From Roseovarius sp. MMSF_3359 (lineage in GTDB: Bacteria; Pseudomonadota; Alphaproteobacteria; Rhodobacterales; Rhodobacteraceae): a DNA stretch of 64,000 bases. Made by a program: the position numbers and the translations under genes. Each line of letters opens with the position of its first letter. The first letter of the stretch is position 1. Below the pieces are notes generated by a model. The model worked only from the letters and a program-made list of their open reading frames with translations, did no database searches and had not been told where the DNA came from. The stretch is from the NCBI RefSeq assembly GCF_030733385.1, contig NZ_JASHJC010000005.1, positions 1 through 64,000 of the forward strand. Direction: 5' to 3'. Shown in pieces: positions 7,652-16,533 of the stretch.

Positions 7652-9124
7652 TTACGTGGCAAGCTCGGTCACCGGCTCACCGGTCTCGGACCAGGCTTCG
7701 ATTTCGGCCTCACTGGCGCGGGGCGAGAAAAGACCCGTCATGGCGTAGAAAATGCCAATCACCGGGGACATCCAGCAGGCAAAGGCCAGCGGAATGTAAA
7801 GCAGGTTCTCGAAATTGCCATCTCCGATGCCAAGCGCAAGTGCACTGATGACAAATGCGCCACCCGCGTTCCACGGGATCAGCGGCGATACCAGCGTGCC
7901 GCCTTCTTCGATGGCACGGCTTAGGTTCAGCGGCGAATAGCCCAGACCGCGATAAACCGGCGCGTACATGCGGCCCGGCAGGGCAATCGACAGGTACGGA
8001 TCTCCGGCCACGGTATTGGTCGCAACCGATGTCAGGATGGCCGATGTCTGAATTCCCGCGAAGGACTTCACCTTGGAGATGATGACTGCGATGATCGCCT
8101 CAAGGCAGCCGGTCCGCTCCAGGGCGCCACCGAAGCCCAGGGCCAGCAGCACCAATGAGATTGTCCACATCATCGACTGAATGCCACCGCGATTGAGAAG
8201 GCTGTCGATTTCGCTCACCCCGGTGTCGATCGAATAGCCGCTATTGGCATAGGTGAAGGTTTCGTGCAGGCCCGCGCCCTGGCAGGCCATGGCCATGATA
8301 CCGCCCACGACCGCGCCGGCGAAAAGCGACGGGATCGGCGGCTGTTTCTTGACCGCCAGGATGATGACCAGCAGCGCAGGAAGCAGCATCAGAGGCGAGA
8401 TCCAGAACGCCTCATCCAGCGCGGATGTGATGGCGTCGATCCGTTCAAACGACGTCTGCGAGGTGTCGATCAGCGTGAAGCCGACCACGAAATAGATCGC
8501 CAGCGCGATCAGCATCGCAGGCACCGTCGTCGGCAGCATGTTGCGGATGTGATCGAAGAGGTTGGTGCCCGTCACCGCCGGGGCCAGGTTGGTCGTGTCC
8601 GACAGGGGCGAGATCTTGTCGCCGAAAAACGCACCGGAGACCACCGCGCCCGCGGTCCAATACATCGGGATGCCAAACCCCGCGCCAATCCCCATCAGCG
8701 CGAGGCCGACGGTCCCGACCGTCCCCCACGACGTGCCCAGGGACACCGAGACGATGGAGCAGAGGATCATGCCCGCGGCCAGGAAAATTTCGGGCGAAAG
8801 CACCTTGAGACCATAGTAGATGAGCGTTGGCACCGTGCCGCTGGCGATCCAGATGCCGACAATCATGCCGACGGTGATCAGGATCGACACCGATGGCAGC
8901 GAGATATTGATGACGTGAAACACCCCCTCTTCGATATTGGGCCATTTGTGGCCCAGCTTCAGCCCGACAATGCCGGTGATGGCGATGCCGATGGCAAGCG
9001 GGATATGCGGGGTGAAATCACCAAAGTAAAATAGCTGAATACCCAGCACCATCAGGGTCAGGATGATGGGCACCAGCGCCAGCCCCAACCCCGGTTTGGA
9101 TATAACTCCATTGTCAACGGTCAT
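7652..9124 (-). CDS. nhaC: Na+/H+ antiporter NhaC
   Basis: A 490-residue inner-membrane antiporter with about eleven to twelve membrane segments, exchanging internal Na+ for external H+. Family features include the SLGTSWGTVGTVG segment, the FGDKISPLSDTTNLAP stretch with charged residues in a membrane region, and VAGDPYLSIALPGRMY near the C-terminus. The ATG at 9124 has AGGAG (9131-9135) in place. The gene is monocistronic by context, with a 261-base upstream gap and a hairpin just behind the stop. Salt tolerance fits a marine organism. A malate/lactate antiporter of the same superfamily is the only real alternative. Confidence 0.88.
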   Translation of the reverse strand: MTVDNGVISKPGLGLALVPIILTLMVLGIQLFYFGDFTPHIPLAIGIAITGIVGLKLGHKWPNIEEGVFHVINISLPSVSILITVGMIVGIWIASGTVPTLIYYGLKVLSPEIFLAAGMILCSIVSVSLGTSWGTVGTVGLALMGIGAGFGIPMYWTAGAVVSGAFFGDKISPLSDTTNLAPAVTGTNLFDHIRNMLPTTVPAMLIALAIYFVVGFTLIDTSQTSFERIDAITSALDEAFWISPLMLLPALLVIILAVKKQPPIPSLFAGAVVGGIMAMACQGAGLHETFTYANSGYSIDTGVSEIDSLLNRGGIQSMMWTISLVLLALGFGGALERTGCLEAIIAVIISKVKSFAGIQTSAILTSVATNTVAGDPYLSIALPGRMYAPVYRGLGYSPLNLSRAIEEGGTLVSPLIPWNAGGAFVISALALGIGDGNFENLLYIPLAFACWMSPVIGIFYAMTGLFSPRASEAEIEAWSETGEPVTELAT

Positions 9125-9385
9125 TGCCGTCTCCTCGTTTGTCAGTTTTCAGGGTTGTTGCAACACCGGCGTATTTCGCAGCTTTTGCGACGTCGGACTC
9201 ATGGTGAGCGCGCCGCATGTGGCCAGATTCGCGACATTTCGGACCGAAACGGCGCGGTGTCAGCCATTTCGAGGGTCAGATTCTACTGGAGTTAGGCGTC
9301 ATATCCCGGCGAGAGCGGAGCGTCGCAAGGGGAATGCGCCGAAATCAGGGGTTTCTTAATCAGGGGGTTCTTCGAGGCGTCGGGA

Positions 9386-9700
9386 TCAAGAGCCCTTGCC
9401 GACATTCTCGGCAAAACTCTTCTCGAAGGCCTTCTGTTTGTCGGGCGACGCCTCGGTCTGATAGTTGGCTTTCCATTCATCCATGGTCATGCCGTAAAAG
9501 ATCTCTCGCGCCTCTGCCTTGTCCATGTCGATACCGCGTTCGTTAGCGGCCTCCTGATACCATCGGCTCAGGCAATTGCGGCAGAACCCGGCGAGGTTCA
9601 TCATGTCGATATTCTGCACATCGGTGCGTTTTTCCATCAGGTGCTCACGCAGGGTGCGAAACGCGGCGGCTTCCAGCTCGATGCGGGTCTGGTCATCCAT
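9386..9700 (-). CDS. DUF1244 family protein
   Basis: A 104-residue cytosolic protein of the DUF1244 family, which is small, helical and of unknown function. Recognisable segments are AAAFRTLREHL, DVQNIDMMNLAGFCRNCLSRW with two closely spaced cysteines, and EAREIFYGMTMDEWK. The start is the ATG at 9700 with AGGAG seven bases upstream, rather than the TTG one codon earlier. It lies 17 bases behind the tautomerase-fold gene on the same strand and is probably cotranscribed with it. Confidence 0.85.
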   Translation of the reverse strand: MDDQTRIELEAAAFRTLREHLMEKRTDVQNIDMMNLAGFCRNCLSRWYQEAANERGIDMDKAEAREIFYGMTMDEWKANYQTEASPDKQKAFEKSFAENVGKGS

Positions 9701-9717
9701 CAAAGGTCTCCTTTGAC

Positions 9718-10059
9718 CTATAACATGCGCTTCAGGTAGGGCGGGTTCAAGTCCGTCAACCGCACCGTGAGGCTTCCGACATCCGGCAGCGCCGCGTCAA
9801 GCGCATCCATGGTGATCTGCGCCAGGTCCTGCCGCGTGGCATCGTCCCGCCCCGGCAAGAGCAGAAGCGTCGCATGGGCAAAGGTCTGCGGTTCCACGCC
9901 GATCCGTCCGGCGGTGGCAGCAATTGTTCGCACCCGGACCGTTTCCGGGCCGCTTACAGATGGATGCGCGGCAAACGCCTGCCAGATGGTCTCGCAAAGC
10001 GTTTGCAGGTCGTGGCTGTCCTCAAGCCCCTTGGAATGTTCGATCACGATATGCGGCAT
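9718..10059 (-). CDS. 5-carboxymethyl-2-hydroxymuconate isomerase family (tautomerase fold)
   Basis: A 113-residue protein of the CHMI family. Pro-1 would be exposed after Met removal (MPHIVIEHSKGLE), as required for the catalytic proline of the tautomerase superfamily. In homoprotocatechuate degradation CHMI isomerises 5-carboxymethyl-2-hydroxymuconate, but no other gene of that pathway is nearby, so the substrate here may differ. The frame is open back to 10221; the ATG at 10059 gives the conserved N-terminus and has GGAGGGAAG upstream. It sits ahead of the DUF1244 gene. Confidence 0.8.
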   Translation of the reverse strand: MPHIVIEHSKGLEDSHDLQTLCETIWQAFAAHPSVSGPETVRVRTIAATAGRIGVEPQTFAHATLLLLPGRDDATRQDLAQITMDALDAALPDVGSLTVRLTDLNPPYLKRML

Positions 10060-10288
10060 ATGGCTTCCCTCCTGATGGTGGCAATATCCGCAGGAAACGG
10101 TGCGACGTGCAATGTGAATTTTGCATGTCCGGCTCGGCGAATGGTTTGTTTGAGCCTGGAACGGACGTCCCCATCCTGAGGTTAAAGCCGCGCGAACGCC
10201 AGACCGCGGGATGGCAATCAACCGTCGTCAAACGCGCTTTATCTTTGCCAAGTCCGAAAAACCTCAATTCGGCGCGCAACCTCACCCA

Positions 10289-10380
10289 ATCGCCAGCCCT
10301 TGCGGGCGGTCTGGCGATCGCGCGGCGGCCTTCGGCCTTGATTCCGCGCGGGACATGAAAGTCCCGCAGCATCTTTTTCT
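10289..10380 (+). other. Structured intergenic element, candidate small RNA
   Basis: The 348-base gap 10060-10407 holds no convincing gene but is rich in hairpins. ATCGCCAG (10289-10296) pairs with CTGGCGAT (10311-10318), with an inner CCC-TTGC-GGG. Next come GGCC repeats around 10328-10338, and then a terminator-like hairpin at 10348-10367 followed by a T-run on the plus strand. No plus-strand protein gene lies upstream, so a small RNA ending here is possible. Read on the minus strand, the same bases give an open frame (10022-10405) starting just behind the amidohydrolase gene, which could instead mark a dispersed repeat. Confidence 0.25.
10348..10380 (+). terminator. Rho-independent-type terminator, plus strand
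   Basis: GCGGGAC (10348-10354) and GTCCCGC (10361-10367) form a perfect 7-bp stem with a six-base loop, followed by AGCATCTTTTTCT. The T-run lies only on the plus side, so it would stop rightward transcription, which has no annotated gene here. Confidence 0.45.
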
Positions 10381-10407
10381 GCAAAGCCAACACCCACAGA
10401 TCCAAGA

Positions 10408-11148
10408 TCAGATACCGGCACGGTGTGCGGCTTCCTCCAGCATGGGCGTGAGCCGTGCGGCCCAGGACTGTTGTTGATCATCAGTTCCAATCAGGTCATT
10501 CCGCAGTTCCAACAGGATATTGGCGCGTTCATAAGCGATCGCATGACGGGCAATCGCGTCACCGGCCAGATGGCCGCTATAGGGCTCATTATCGCCCACG
10601 CAAAGGTCCTCTTCGGCCCGCAGGCGGGTGAGCAAGGGCTTGGCCAGGCGGTCATCGACCGCGTAGAGCAGCCCCACATGCCACGGGCGCGGCGGACGAC
10701 CAATGAATTGTCGCGTGAAACTGTGGACGGAGCAGATGATTGTGTCGGGTTGGCGCGCCGCCATCTCTGCCAGGGCGGTATGATAGGGGCGGTAGAGGCG
10801 GTTCAACCGCGCATCAAGCTCCGCCGGACCCGCGTGGCGATTGCCCGGAATGATGGTCCCGTCATAGAGTTTCATCAACAGGGTCGGATCGTCCTCGCCG
10901 CGGTTCGGGTCGATCACCAAACGCGAGAAATTCGAACAGATCACCGGCGCATCAAGCAAGCGCCCCAAGGCCCGCGCCACACCCGCCGCGCCCACGTCAT
11001 ATGCGATGTGGCGCGCCATATCCTCATGGGCCAGCCCGAGCGTCCCGCCATTGACGAAATCCGGCACGGCGTTGCTGGCATGGTCACAGGTGACCAGCCA
11101 TCGGGACGGGCGGTCAGCCCCCTCGATCAGGAAAGGTTCATATGTCAT
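10408..11148 (-). CDS. N-formylglutamate amidohydrolase family protein
   Basis: A 246-residue zinc-type amidohydrolase of the HutG/N-formylglutamate deformylase family. Supporting motifs are LVTCDHASNAVP at residues 18-29 (metal-binding His), RLVIDPNRGEDDP near 76-88, and SVHSFTRQF near 140. The classic reaction releases formate from N-formyl-L-glutamate at the end of histidine breakdown. No hut genes are near, and many alphaproteobacterial members of the family have unknown acyl-amino-acid substrates. The ATG at 11148 has only a weak AAGAAGA ribosome site. The gene is followed by a structured gap. Confidence 0.83.
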   Translation of the reverse strand: MTYEPFLIEGADRPSRWLVTCDHASNAVPDFVNGGTLGLAHEDMARHIAYDVGAAGVARALGRLLDAPVICSNFSRLVIDPNRGEDDPTLLMKLYDGTIIPGNRHAGPAELDARLNRLYRPYHTALAEMAARQPDTIICSVHSFTRQFIGRPPRPWHVGLLYAVDDRLAKPLLTRLRAEEDLCVGDNEPYSGHLAGDAIARHAIAYERANILLELRNDLIGTDDQQQSWAARLTPMLEEAAHRAGI

Positions 11149-11341
11149 CTGGTTGTCTTCTTCTTATTCTACCCCTCTAGGGCAGTTGCCCCGGAATGTG
11201 AATTGCGTAATAAGGGCCGTGCAATTTGTTAGCGATAACGCCGAAACCGGAAGCCGAGGCCAGATTCCCGACAGCCCCGTTGACACAGACCCCTATTTCG
11301 CCTGAGCTTCAGGTTCAGCATTCAAGAGCAGGATCAGACCC

Positions 11342-12793
11342 ATGAGACGCCACCGCAATGTCAAGATCGTGGCCACCCTTGGCCCCGCATCCGAGGATTA
11401 CGATACGATCCGGGCGCTGCACGAAGCGGGGGCGGATGTCTTTCGCTTGAACATGAGCCATTCGAGCGGTGCCCACGAAGGGATCGTGGAAAAGCACCGG
11501 ATCATCCGGCAGGTGGAAAAGGATCTCAACAGCCCGATCGCGATCCTGGCCGATCTGCAGGGGCCGAAACTGCGCGTGGGCACCTTCGCCAATGGCGAAG
11601 AAGAGCTTGAGAATGGCAAATCCTTCCGCCTTGACCTGAGCGAGGCCGAAGGTGATGTCACCCGCGTCTGCCTGCCCCATCCGGAGATCTTTGCCGCCCT
11701 TGAACCCGGTGCCAGCCTGTTGGTCAATGATGGCAAGATCCGCCTCAAGGTCACCGACTGCGGCAAGGATTTCGCCGATTGCGTCGTGATCGCGGGCGGG
11801 ACGATTTCGAACCGCAAGGGCGTGAATGTCCCCGATGTGATGCTGCCCCTCGCGGCGCTGAGTGAAAAGGACCGCGCCGATCTGGAATTTGTGTGCAATT
11901 TGGGTGTCGACTGGCTGGCGCTGAGCTTCGTGCAACGGCCCGAGGATGTGCAGGAGGCGCGGGAGCTTTGCCAGGGGCGCGCCGCGATCCTGTCGAAGAT
12001 TGAAAAACCTTCGGCGATTGAGCGATTCAACGCGATCCTTGCCGCGTCCGACGGGATCATGGTGGCGCGCGGCGATCTCGGCGTGGAACTGCCGGTGCAG
12101 AACGTGCCGCCGATTCAGAAACGCCTGGTGCGGACTTGCCGGGCCGCCGCCAAGCCGGTGATCGTGGCGACGCAGATGCTCGAATCCATGATCGAAAGCC
12201 CGATGCCCACCCGTGCCGAGGTCAGCGACGTGGCCACCGCGATCTATGAGGGCGCGGATGCGATCATGCTGTCGGCGGAATCAGCCGCAGGCGACTTCCC
12301 GATCGAGGCAGTCACGACTATGGACAATGTCGCCCGCGAGGTCGAGGACGACCCGACCTATACGCAGATCATCGAAGCCTCCCGCAAGGCGACGCGCACG
12401 ACGGTCGCCGATGGCATCGTGGCCGCCGCGCGTGAAATTGCCGAAACCACGGATATCAAGGCAATCTGCTGCTTCACCCAATCCGGCACCACGGCGCTTC
12501 TGACCGCACGGGAACGGCCCCGGGTGCCGATCCTCGCGCTCAGTTCCGAGATGGACACCGCCCGCAGGCTTGGCCTGAGCTGGGGCGTGAACTGCGTCAT
12601 CACCGAGCAGCTCGACCGGTTCAAACAAGCGGTGATCAACGCCGCCCGCGCCGCCCGCACCCAGGGCTATGCCAGCGCGCTCGATCAGATCGTAGTGACC
12701 GCCGGTGTCCCGTTCAATGTACCAGGCACCACCAACATCCTTAGGGTCGCGCCCTGTCAGGAAAGTTTGATTTATTCCCACGAACGCGGGTAA
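11342..12793 (+). CDS. pyk: Pyruvate kinase
   Basis: A 483-residue type II pyruvate kinase converting phosphoenolpyruvate and ADP to pyruvate and ATP. Active-site features: Arg35 and Asn37 (FRLNMSH), the SKIEKP lysine at Lys219, and MVARGDLGVE (240-249) with the Mg2+ ligand region. The C-terminal allosteric domain (about 350-475) is complete. The ATG at 11342 fixes the conserved N-terminal strand KIVATLGPAS. Downstream lie a small membrane-protein gene and then rpmI-rplT. Confidence 0.96.
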   Translation: MRRHRNVKIVATLGPASEDYDTIRALHEAGADVFRLNMSHSSGAHEGIVEKHRIIRQVEKDLNSPIAILADLQGPKLRVGTFANGEEELENGKSFRLDLSEAEGDVTRVCLPHPEIFAALEPGASLLVNDGKIRLKVTDCGKDFADCVVIAGGTISNRKGVNVPDVMLPLAALSEKDRADLEFVCNLGVDWLALSFVQRPEDVQEARELCQGRAAILSKIEKPSAIERFNAILAASDGIMVARGDLGVELPVQNVPPIQKRLVRTCRAAAKPVIVATQMLESMIESPMPTRAEVSDVATAIYEGADAIMLSAESAAGDFPIEAVTTMDNVAREVEDDPTYTQIIEASRKATRTTVADGIVAAAREIAETTDIKAICCFTQSGTTALLTARERPRVPILALSSEMDTARRLGLSWGVNCVITEQLDRFKQAVINAARAARTQGYASALDQIVVTAGVPFNVPGTTNILRVAPCQESLIYSHERG

Positions 12794-12830
12794 GGTTCCG
12801 ATTGATTGTGGCTGGTTGGGGAGGCACCGC

Positions 12831-13055
12831 ATGGATGCCGATCTTGCGCTTGTTCTGGGTGTTGTTCTGCTGGTGTTTTCGGTGCCGTCGATCATGTCGG
12901 CGTTTTCCGAGGGGCGTGCGCCGCGCGTTGCCGCGTTCACGATCATCCTGGGCGGGACCATGACCATCTGGGCTTTGAGCCAGAAACCCGGCGGGTTTGA
13001 CATCATGGAGATACCCGAAGCCTTTGTGCGGGTGGTGGCGCGCATCACCTCCTAG
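12831..13055 (+). CDS. Small two-span membrane protein
   Basis: A 74-residue protein with two hydrophobic stretches (about 5-22 and 33-50) joined by a short basic loop (SEGRAPR), probably an inner-membrane hairpin. I do not recognise a family. The ATG at 12831 is preceded by GGGGAGG (12818-12824), which sets it over the upstream TTG. It lies 37 bases behind pyk on the same strand and may be cotranscribed with it. A separate promoter for rpmI follows. Confidence 0.65.
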   Translation: MDADLALVLGVVLLVFSVPSIMSAFSEGRAPRVAAFTIILGGTMTIWALSQKPGGFDIMEIPEAFVRVVARITS

Positions 13056-13095
13056 AACATCGCGCCTTGAAGCCGCAATTCACACCCGAATCCCC

Positions 13096-13124
13096 TTGCG
13101 TAAACAAAAGATGCGGCGTATACG
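13096..13124 (+). promoter_or_regulatory. Sigma-70-type promoter for rpmI-rplT
   Basis: TTGCGT (13096-13101) and TATACG (13119-13124) are separated by exactly 17 bases, close to the housekeeping consensus. Transcription would start near 13131, giving a leader of about 70 bases before rpmI. That leader is GC-rich and could carry L20-dependent autoregulation, which I cannot verify. Confidence 0.6.
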
Positions 13125-13201
13125 GCGCCTCTCACGCGCGCGTCCGGCCAAGTGGCATGCCGAGTCGCGCGTCCGACCGACTGACCAAAGAGGAGCCGGA
13201 A

Positions 13202-13402
13202 ATGCCCAAGATGAAGACCAAATCGAGCTGCAAGAAGCGGTTCAAAGTGACGGCCAGTGGCCGCGTTGTGGCCGCCCAGGCCGGTAAGCGCCACGGCATG
13301 ATCAAACGCACCAACAAGTTTCTCCGCAACGCGCGTGGCACAACCACGCTGTCAAAGGCTGATGAGCAGATCATCAAGCCGATGATGCCCTATAGCCGCT
13401 AA
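13202..13402 (+). CDS. rpmI: 50S ribosomal protein L35
   Basis: A 66-residue basic ribosomal protein with the L35 signature [17 protein letters not shown] and a C-terminal [10 protein letters not shown]. It assembles early into the large subunit. The open frame extends back to 13067, but the ATG at 13202 behind GAGG (13191-13194) gives the universal N-terminus. It is followed after 14 bases by rplT, the usual order. infC, which often precedes this pair, is not here. Confidence 0.97.
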   Translation: MPKMKTKSSCKKRFKVTASGRVVAAQAGKRHGMIKRTNKFLRNARGTTTLSKADEQIIKPMMPYSR

Positions 13403-13416
13403 GGAGGATCTGACAG

Positions 13417-13782
13417 ATGTCACGCGTTAAAGGTGGGACCGTTACCCACGCCCGTCACAAGAAAGTCGTCAAGGCCGCTAAAGGCTATTACGGACGTCGC
13501 AAGAATACCTTCAAGGTGGCCGCGCAGGCCGTCGACAAGGCAAACCAATACGCCACCCGCGACCGCAAGAACCGCAAGCGCAACTTCCGTGCCCTGTGGA
13601 TCCAGCGGATCAACGCCGCCGTGCGCAGCCATGACGAAGCTCTGACATATTCACGCTTCATCAACGGCCTGTCGCTGGCCGGTGTCGAGGTGGACCGCAA
13701 AGTGCTGGCCGATCTGGCCGTGCACGAACCTGCTGCATTCGGCGCCATCGTCGATCAGGCCAAGGCCGCGCTGGCACAATAA
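13417..13782 (+). CDS. rplT: 50S ribosomal protein L20
   Basis: A 121-residue early-assembly large-subunit protein that binds 23S rRNA, and in several bacteria represses its own operon. Features: MSRVKGG start, [19 protein letters not shown] (basic, 16-34), and the conserved [16 protein letters not shown]. An AAGGAGG ribosome site lies at 13402-13408. A strong terminator follows. Confidence 0.98.
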   Translation: MSRVKGGTVTHARHKKVVKAAKGYYGRRKNTFKVAAQAVDKANQYATRDRKNRKRNFRALWIQRINAAVRSHDEALTYSRFINGLSLAGVEVDRKVLADLAVHEPAAFGAIVDQAKAALAQ

Positions 13783-13807
13783 GCCAGTCGCCGAGGGACA
13801 GAAGAAC

Positions 13808-13842
13808 ACGCCGCTGGTTGAAAAACCGGCGGCGTTTTTCTT
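13808..13842 (+). terminator. Rho-independent terminator of rpmI-rplT
   Basis: A 12-bp stem (13808-13819 with 13824-13835, one G-T wobble) closes a GAAA tetraloop and runs into TTTTTCTT. It sits 26 bases after the rplT stop, making this the clearest terminator in the window. Confidence 0.9.
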
Positions 13843-13932
13843 ATGGGCTCCCGCCTCGGTTGATTTCTGCGCGGCAGGCGATACCCTCCGATACACTTCA
13901 TTTGAGTGTTTTTTGATCGCAGGAATTTTGCC

Positions 13933-15801
13933 ATGCCCGAGTATCTGGCCCCCGGGGTTTACGTCGAAGAAGTAAGTTTTGCCGCGTCATCCATCAGGGG
14001 TGTTTCAACCTCCACCACTGCCTTTATCGGCGTCACGGAACGTGGTCCCCTGAAAGCCCCCGTCGCCCTGAGTTCGATGGCGGAGTTCGAGCAGGTATTT
14101 GGCGGCGCGCCCCATCCCAGTTTCCATCTGGAAAAACATGTCACGCGCACCGGCACCTCCCCCCTCAGCGATGCGGGCGCAACGCAACCCGCTGAACTGC
14201 CAGAGATCACCTTTCAGGCCGGTTCCGAGACCTATGCGCTGGTTCAGACGAACCCGGCCTACTTCCTCCATGCCGCGCTGCGGATGTTCTTCATCAATGG
14301 CGGCGGAAGATGCGTTGTTGTCAGTTGTGGCACCTATGGCGACGCTTTCGACAGCGCCGAAATGCTTGGCGCGCTCGACACGTTGAAGGACATAGACGAA
14401 CCCAACCTGATCGTGGTCCCCGAGGTTACGCGATTGCCCCGTGCCGAGGCGTCGATGGTGAACCAGGCCATCCTGGCGCAATGTGAGGACGCCGGCAGCC
14501 GGTTTGCCATTCTCGATATCCCCGGCGGGTATCTCGACCGCGCCGACCCGAGCGGAGACCCGGTTGCCGCCTTTCGGGACGATATCGGCACGCGGGCCCT
14601 GTCCTTTGGCGCGGCCTATTACCCATGGTGCGAGGCCGCGGTGTTTCGGCCGGAGGACTTCACCTTTGCCAATATCGAACCCGATAGTCGGCCGCTCCTT
14701 GTGACCCTTCTGACAGATGCCGGCACCGCGCCGGAAGCTGGGAAGATCAGTGCTCCAACTTTGACCGGTGATTTCACCATCGTGGCGCGACCCGGGCAGT
14801 CCGTACCGCTGACCCTCGACGATTTCCGTGCGGTGGATGACAGCCGCGCCAGGAACCTGCGGTATAGCATCCTCGACACCGGCCAGATGACCAGTCGGCT
14901 CGTGACCACCAGCACCGGTAAACGCCGGAGCGGGTTTCGACAAAAGGGACTGGCGCAGGGCAAGATCAGCTTTATCCGTGACAGGGATGCCGTTGATCCG
15001 GGGCAGTTCGACATTGTTGTCACCGACAAGAATGGCCGAAAAAGCGCCCAGCGGACCGTCTTCGTGGTCTCGGATGAGAATGCCGCGGATAGAGGCCGCA
15101 TCCTGCAGAAGATCGCCAGTGATGAGGCGGATCAACAGCGGGAGGTTCGCGCCCTGGATCACACCTTGCGTCAAACGTCACCACTCTATGCCGAAATCAC
15201 CCGGCGCATGGCGGCCTATGCCAACACCTTACCGCCGGGCGCGGCAATGGCCGGGGTTTATACGAGAACCGATAACGCGCGCGGCGTCTGGAAAGCGCCC
15301 GCTGGCGTTTCGGTCACCGGTATTCTGCGCCCCACTGTCACAATCCAGAACCGGCAGCAGGATAACCTGAACAGCCCTAACGGCGGTGTCTCGATCAACG
15401 CGATCCGGGAGTTTACAGGGCGCGGCACGCTTGTCTGGGGCGCCCGCACCATGGCGAGCCACGACAATGAATGGCGATACGTCCCGGTGCGGCGTTTTTC
15501 GATCATGGTGGAACAGTCCGTCAAAAAGTCGATCGCGCCATTCATTTTCGAAGAGAACGACAGCACAGCCTGGCACAGCATTCGTACGATGACCGACAAT
15601 TTCCTCCTCGGGCTCTGGCGCTCCGGTGCCTTGGCCGGGCAGAAACCATCAGATGCCTTTTTTGTAAAGGTGGGCTTGGGCGAAACCATGACACAGGATG
15701 ATGTGCTCAACGGCCGGATGATTGTCGATATCGGCATGGCGCCGGTCCGGCCGGCGGAATTCGTCATCATCCGCATTCAGCAGAAAACACGGTCGCGATA
15801 G
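13933..15801 (+). CDS. Orphan phage-tail/contractile-system sheath protein with inserted domain
   Basis: A 622-residue tail sheath protein, the subunit that polymerises around a tail tube and contracts in phage tails and extracellular injection systems. The N-terminal half has YLAPGVYVEEV, FINGGGRC and the AAYYPW segment. The C-terminal half has PPGAAMAGVYTRTD, GVWKAPAG, INAIREFTGRG, WGARTM and WRYVPVRR. Between them, about residues 278-380 form an extra module resembling a CSPG/cadherin-like repeat (PLTLDDFRAVDD, then GKISFIRDRDAVDPGQFDIVVTD). No tube, baseplate, ATPase or other tail gene lies nearby. The start is the ATG at 13933 behind AGGAA. Confidence 0.9.
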   Translation: MPEYLAPGVYVEEVSFAASSIRGVSTSTTAFIGVTERGPLKAPVALSSMAEFEQVFGGAPHPSFHLEKHVTRTGTSPLSDAGATQPAELPEITFQAGSETYALVQTNPAYFLHAALRMFFINGGGRCVVVSCGTYGDAFDSAEMLGALDTLKDIDEPNLIVVPEVTRLPRAEASMVNQAILAQCEDAGSRFAILDIPGGYLDRADPSGDPVAAFRDDIGTRALSFGAAYYPWCEAAVFRPEDFTFANIEPDSRPLLVTLLTDAGTAPEAGKISAPTLTGDFTIVARPGQSVPLTLDDFRAVDDSRARNLRYSILDTGQMTSRLVTTSTGKRRSGFRQKGLAQGKISFIRDRDAVDPGQFDIVVTDKNGRKSAQRTVFVVSDENAADRGRILQKIASDEADQQREVRALDHTLRQTSPLYAEITRRMAAYANTLPPGAAMAGVYTRTDNARGVWKAPAGVSVTGILRPTVTIQNRQQDNLNSPNGGVSINAIREFTGRGTLVWGARTMASHDNEWRYVPVRRFSIMVEQSVKKSIAPFIFEENDSTAWHSIRTMTDNFLLGLWRSGALAGQKPSDAFFVKVGLGETMTQDDVLNGRMIVDIGMAPVRPAEFVIIRIQQKTRSR

Positions 15802-15806
15802 AGGGG

Positions 15807-16424
15807 TCAGGCCCGGTACCGTGCCAGGAACATCTCAACCGCGCCGTTGACGACACGTTCGATGTTTTCTTCGGTGACGTTGCATTCCACGCCGCAGAGG
15901 CACCGCACAAACATGTCGGTCTTGCACAGCTCGCCAAACTGGCTGGCGGCAAGGTCCATGTCGTCGATCCTGAGGATGCCGCGTTCGACATAGGGGGTCA
16001 GCACCTTGGACATCCGTTCGCGAACCAGTGCCGGACCGGAATTGTAGAACCGCTGCCCCAACTCGGGAAAGCGGTGCGATTCCGACACGCAAATCCGGAA
16101 GACCTGCTGACCGAAGCTCGACAGGAAAAATCGAACGATCCGGCTGGCCGCTTCGTGCAGCACATGCTCGATCGGGGCGTCGACGCCGATCACTTCGAGT
16201 GCCTCTTCCGCCTGCCGGTTGCATTCAACGCGGGCCACCTCGGAGAAAAGCAGCCGCTTGTCGGGAAAGTAACTGTACAGTGTCGCTTTGGAGACGCCAG
16301 CCGCCCGGGCAATATCATCGACGCTGGCTCCTTCAAAGCCGTCCCGCATGAAGATACTGCGTGCGCCTTCCAGAACCTGGTCGAACTTTCTGCCTTTTTT
16401 GATTTCCGCGGCCATTGCCGTCAT
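15807..16424 (-). CDS. TetR/AcrR-family regulator
   Basis: A 205-residue one-component repressor. The N-terminal helix-turn-helix spans about residues 10-57 (ARAAGVSKATLYSYFPDKRLLF); the C-terminal helical ligand domain has a cysteine-bearing CLCGVECNV near the end. The start is the ATG at 16424 with GGGAGGAC upstream, although the frame is open to 16478. It lies 109 bases behind a small secreted-protein gene on the same strand. Three inverted repeats upstream of that gene are probable operators, so the pair is likely autoregulated. It converges with the sheath gene with a gap of only five bases. Confidence 0.88.
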   Translation of the reverse strand: MTAMAAEIKKGRKFDQVLEGARSIFMRDGFEGASVDDIARAAGVSKATLYSYFPDKRLLFSEVARVECNRQAEEALEVIGVDAPIEHVLHEAASRIVRFFLSSFGQQVFRICVSESHRFPELGQRFYNSGPALVRERMSKVLTPYVERGILRIDDMDLAASQFGELCKTDMFVRCLCGVECNVTEENIERVVNGAVEMFLARYRA

Positions 16425-16533
16425 GCATGTCCTCCCTGCGCGCCGAGTCAGTGTGTCAGGTCGGGATGCCTGCCGCAAGCAATTCTGCCCAGGCGGCGGT
16501 CGAACCCGCCCGCCGCCTGGAACGTGAGCGACA

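Noticed and set aside
9736..9760. GGGTTCAAGTCC, resembling a tRNA T-arm
   Set aside because: Lies inside the tautomerase-fold coding sequence and no acceptor stem or anticodon arm can be built around it.
13933..15801. Prophage call around the sheath gene
   Set aside because: No integrase, capsid, portal, tail-tube or lysis gene on either side; neighbours are ribosomal-protein and TetR genes.
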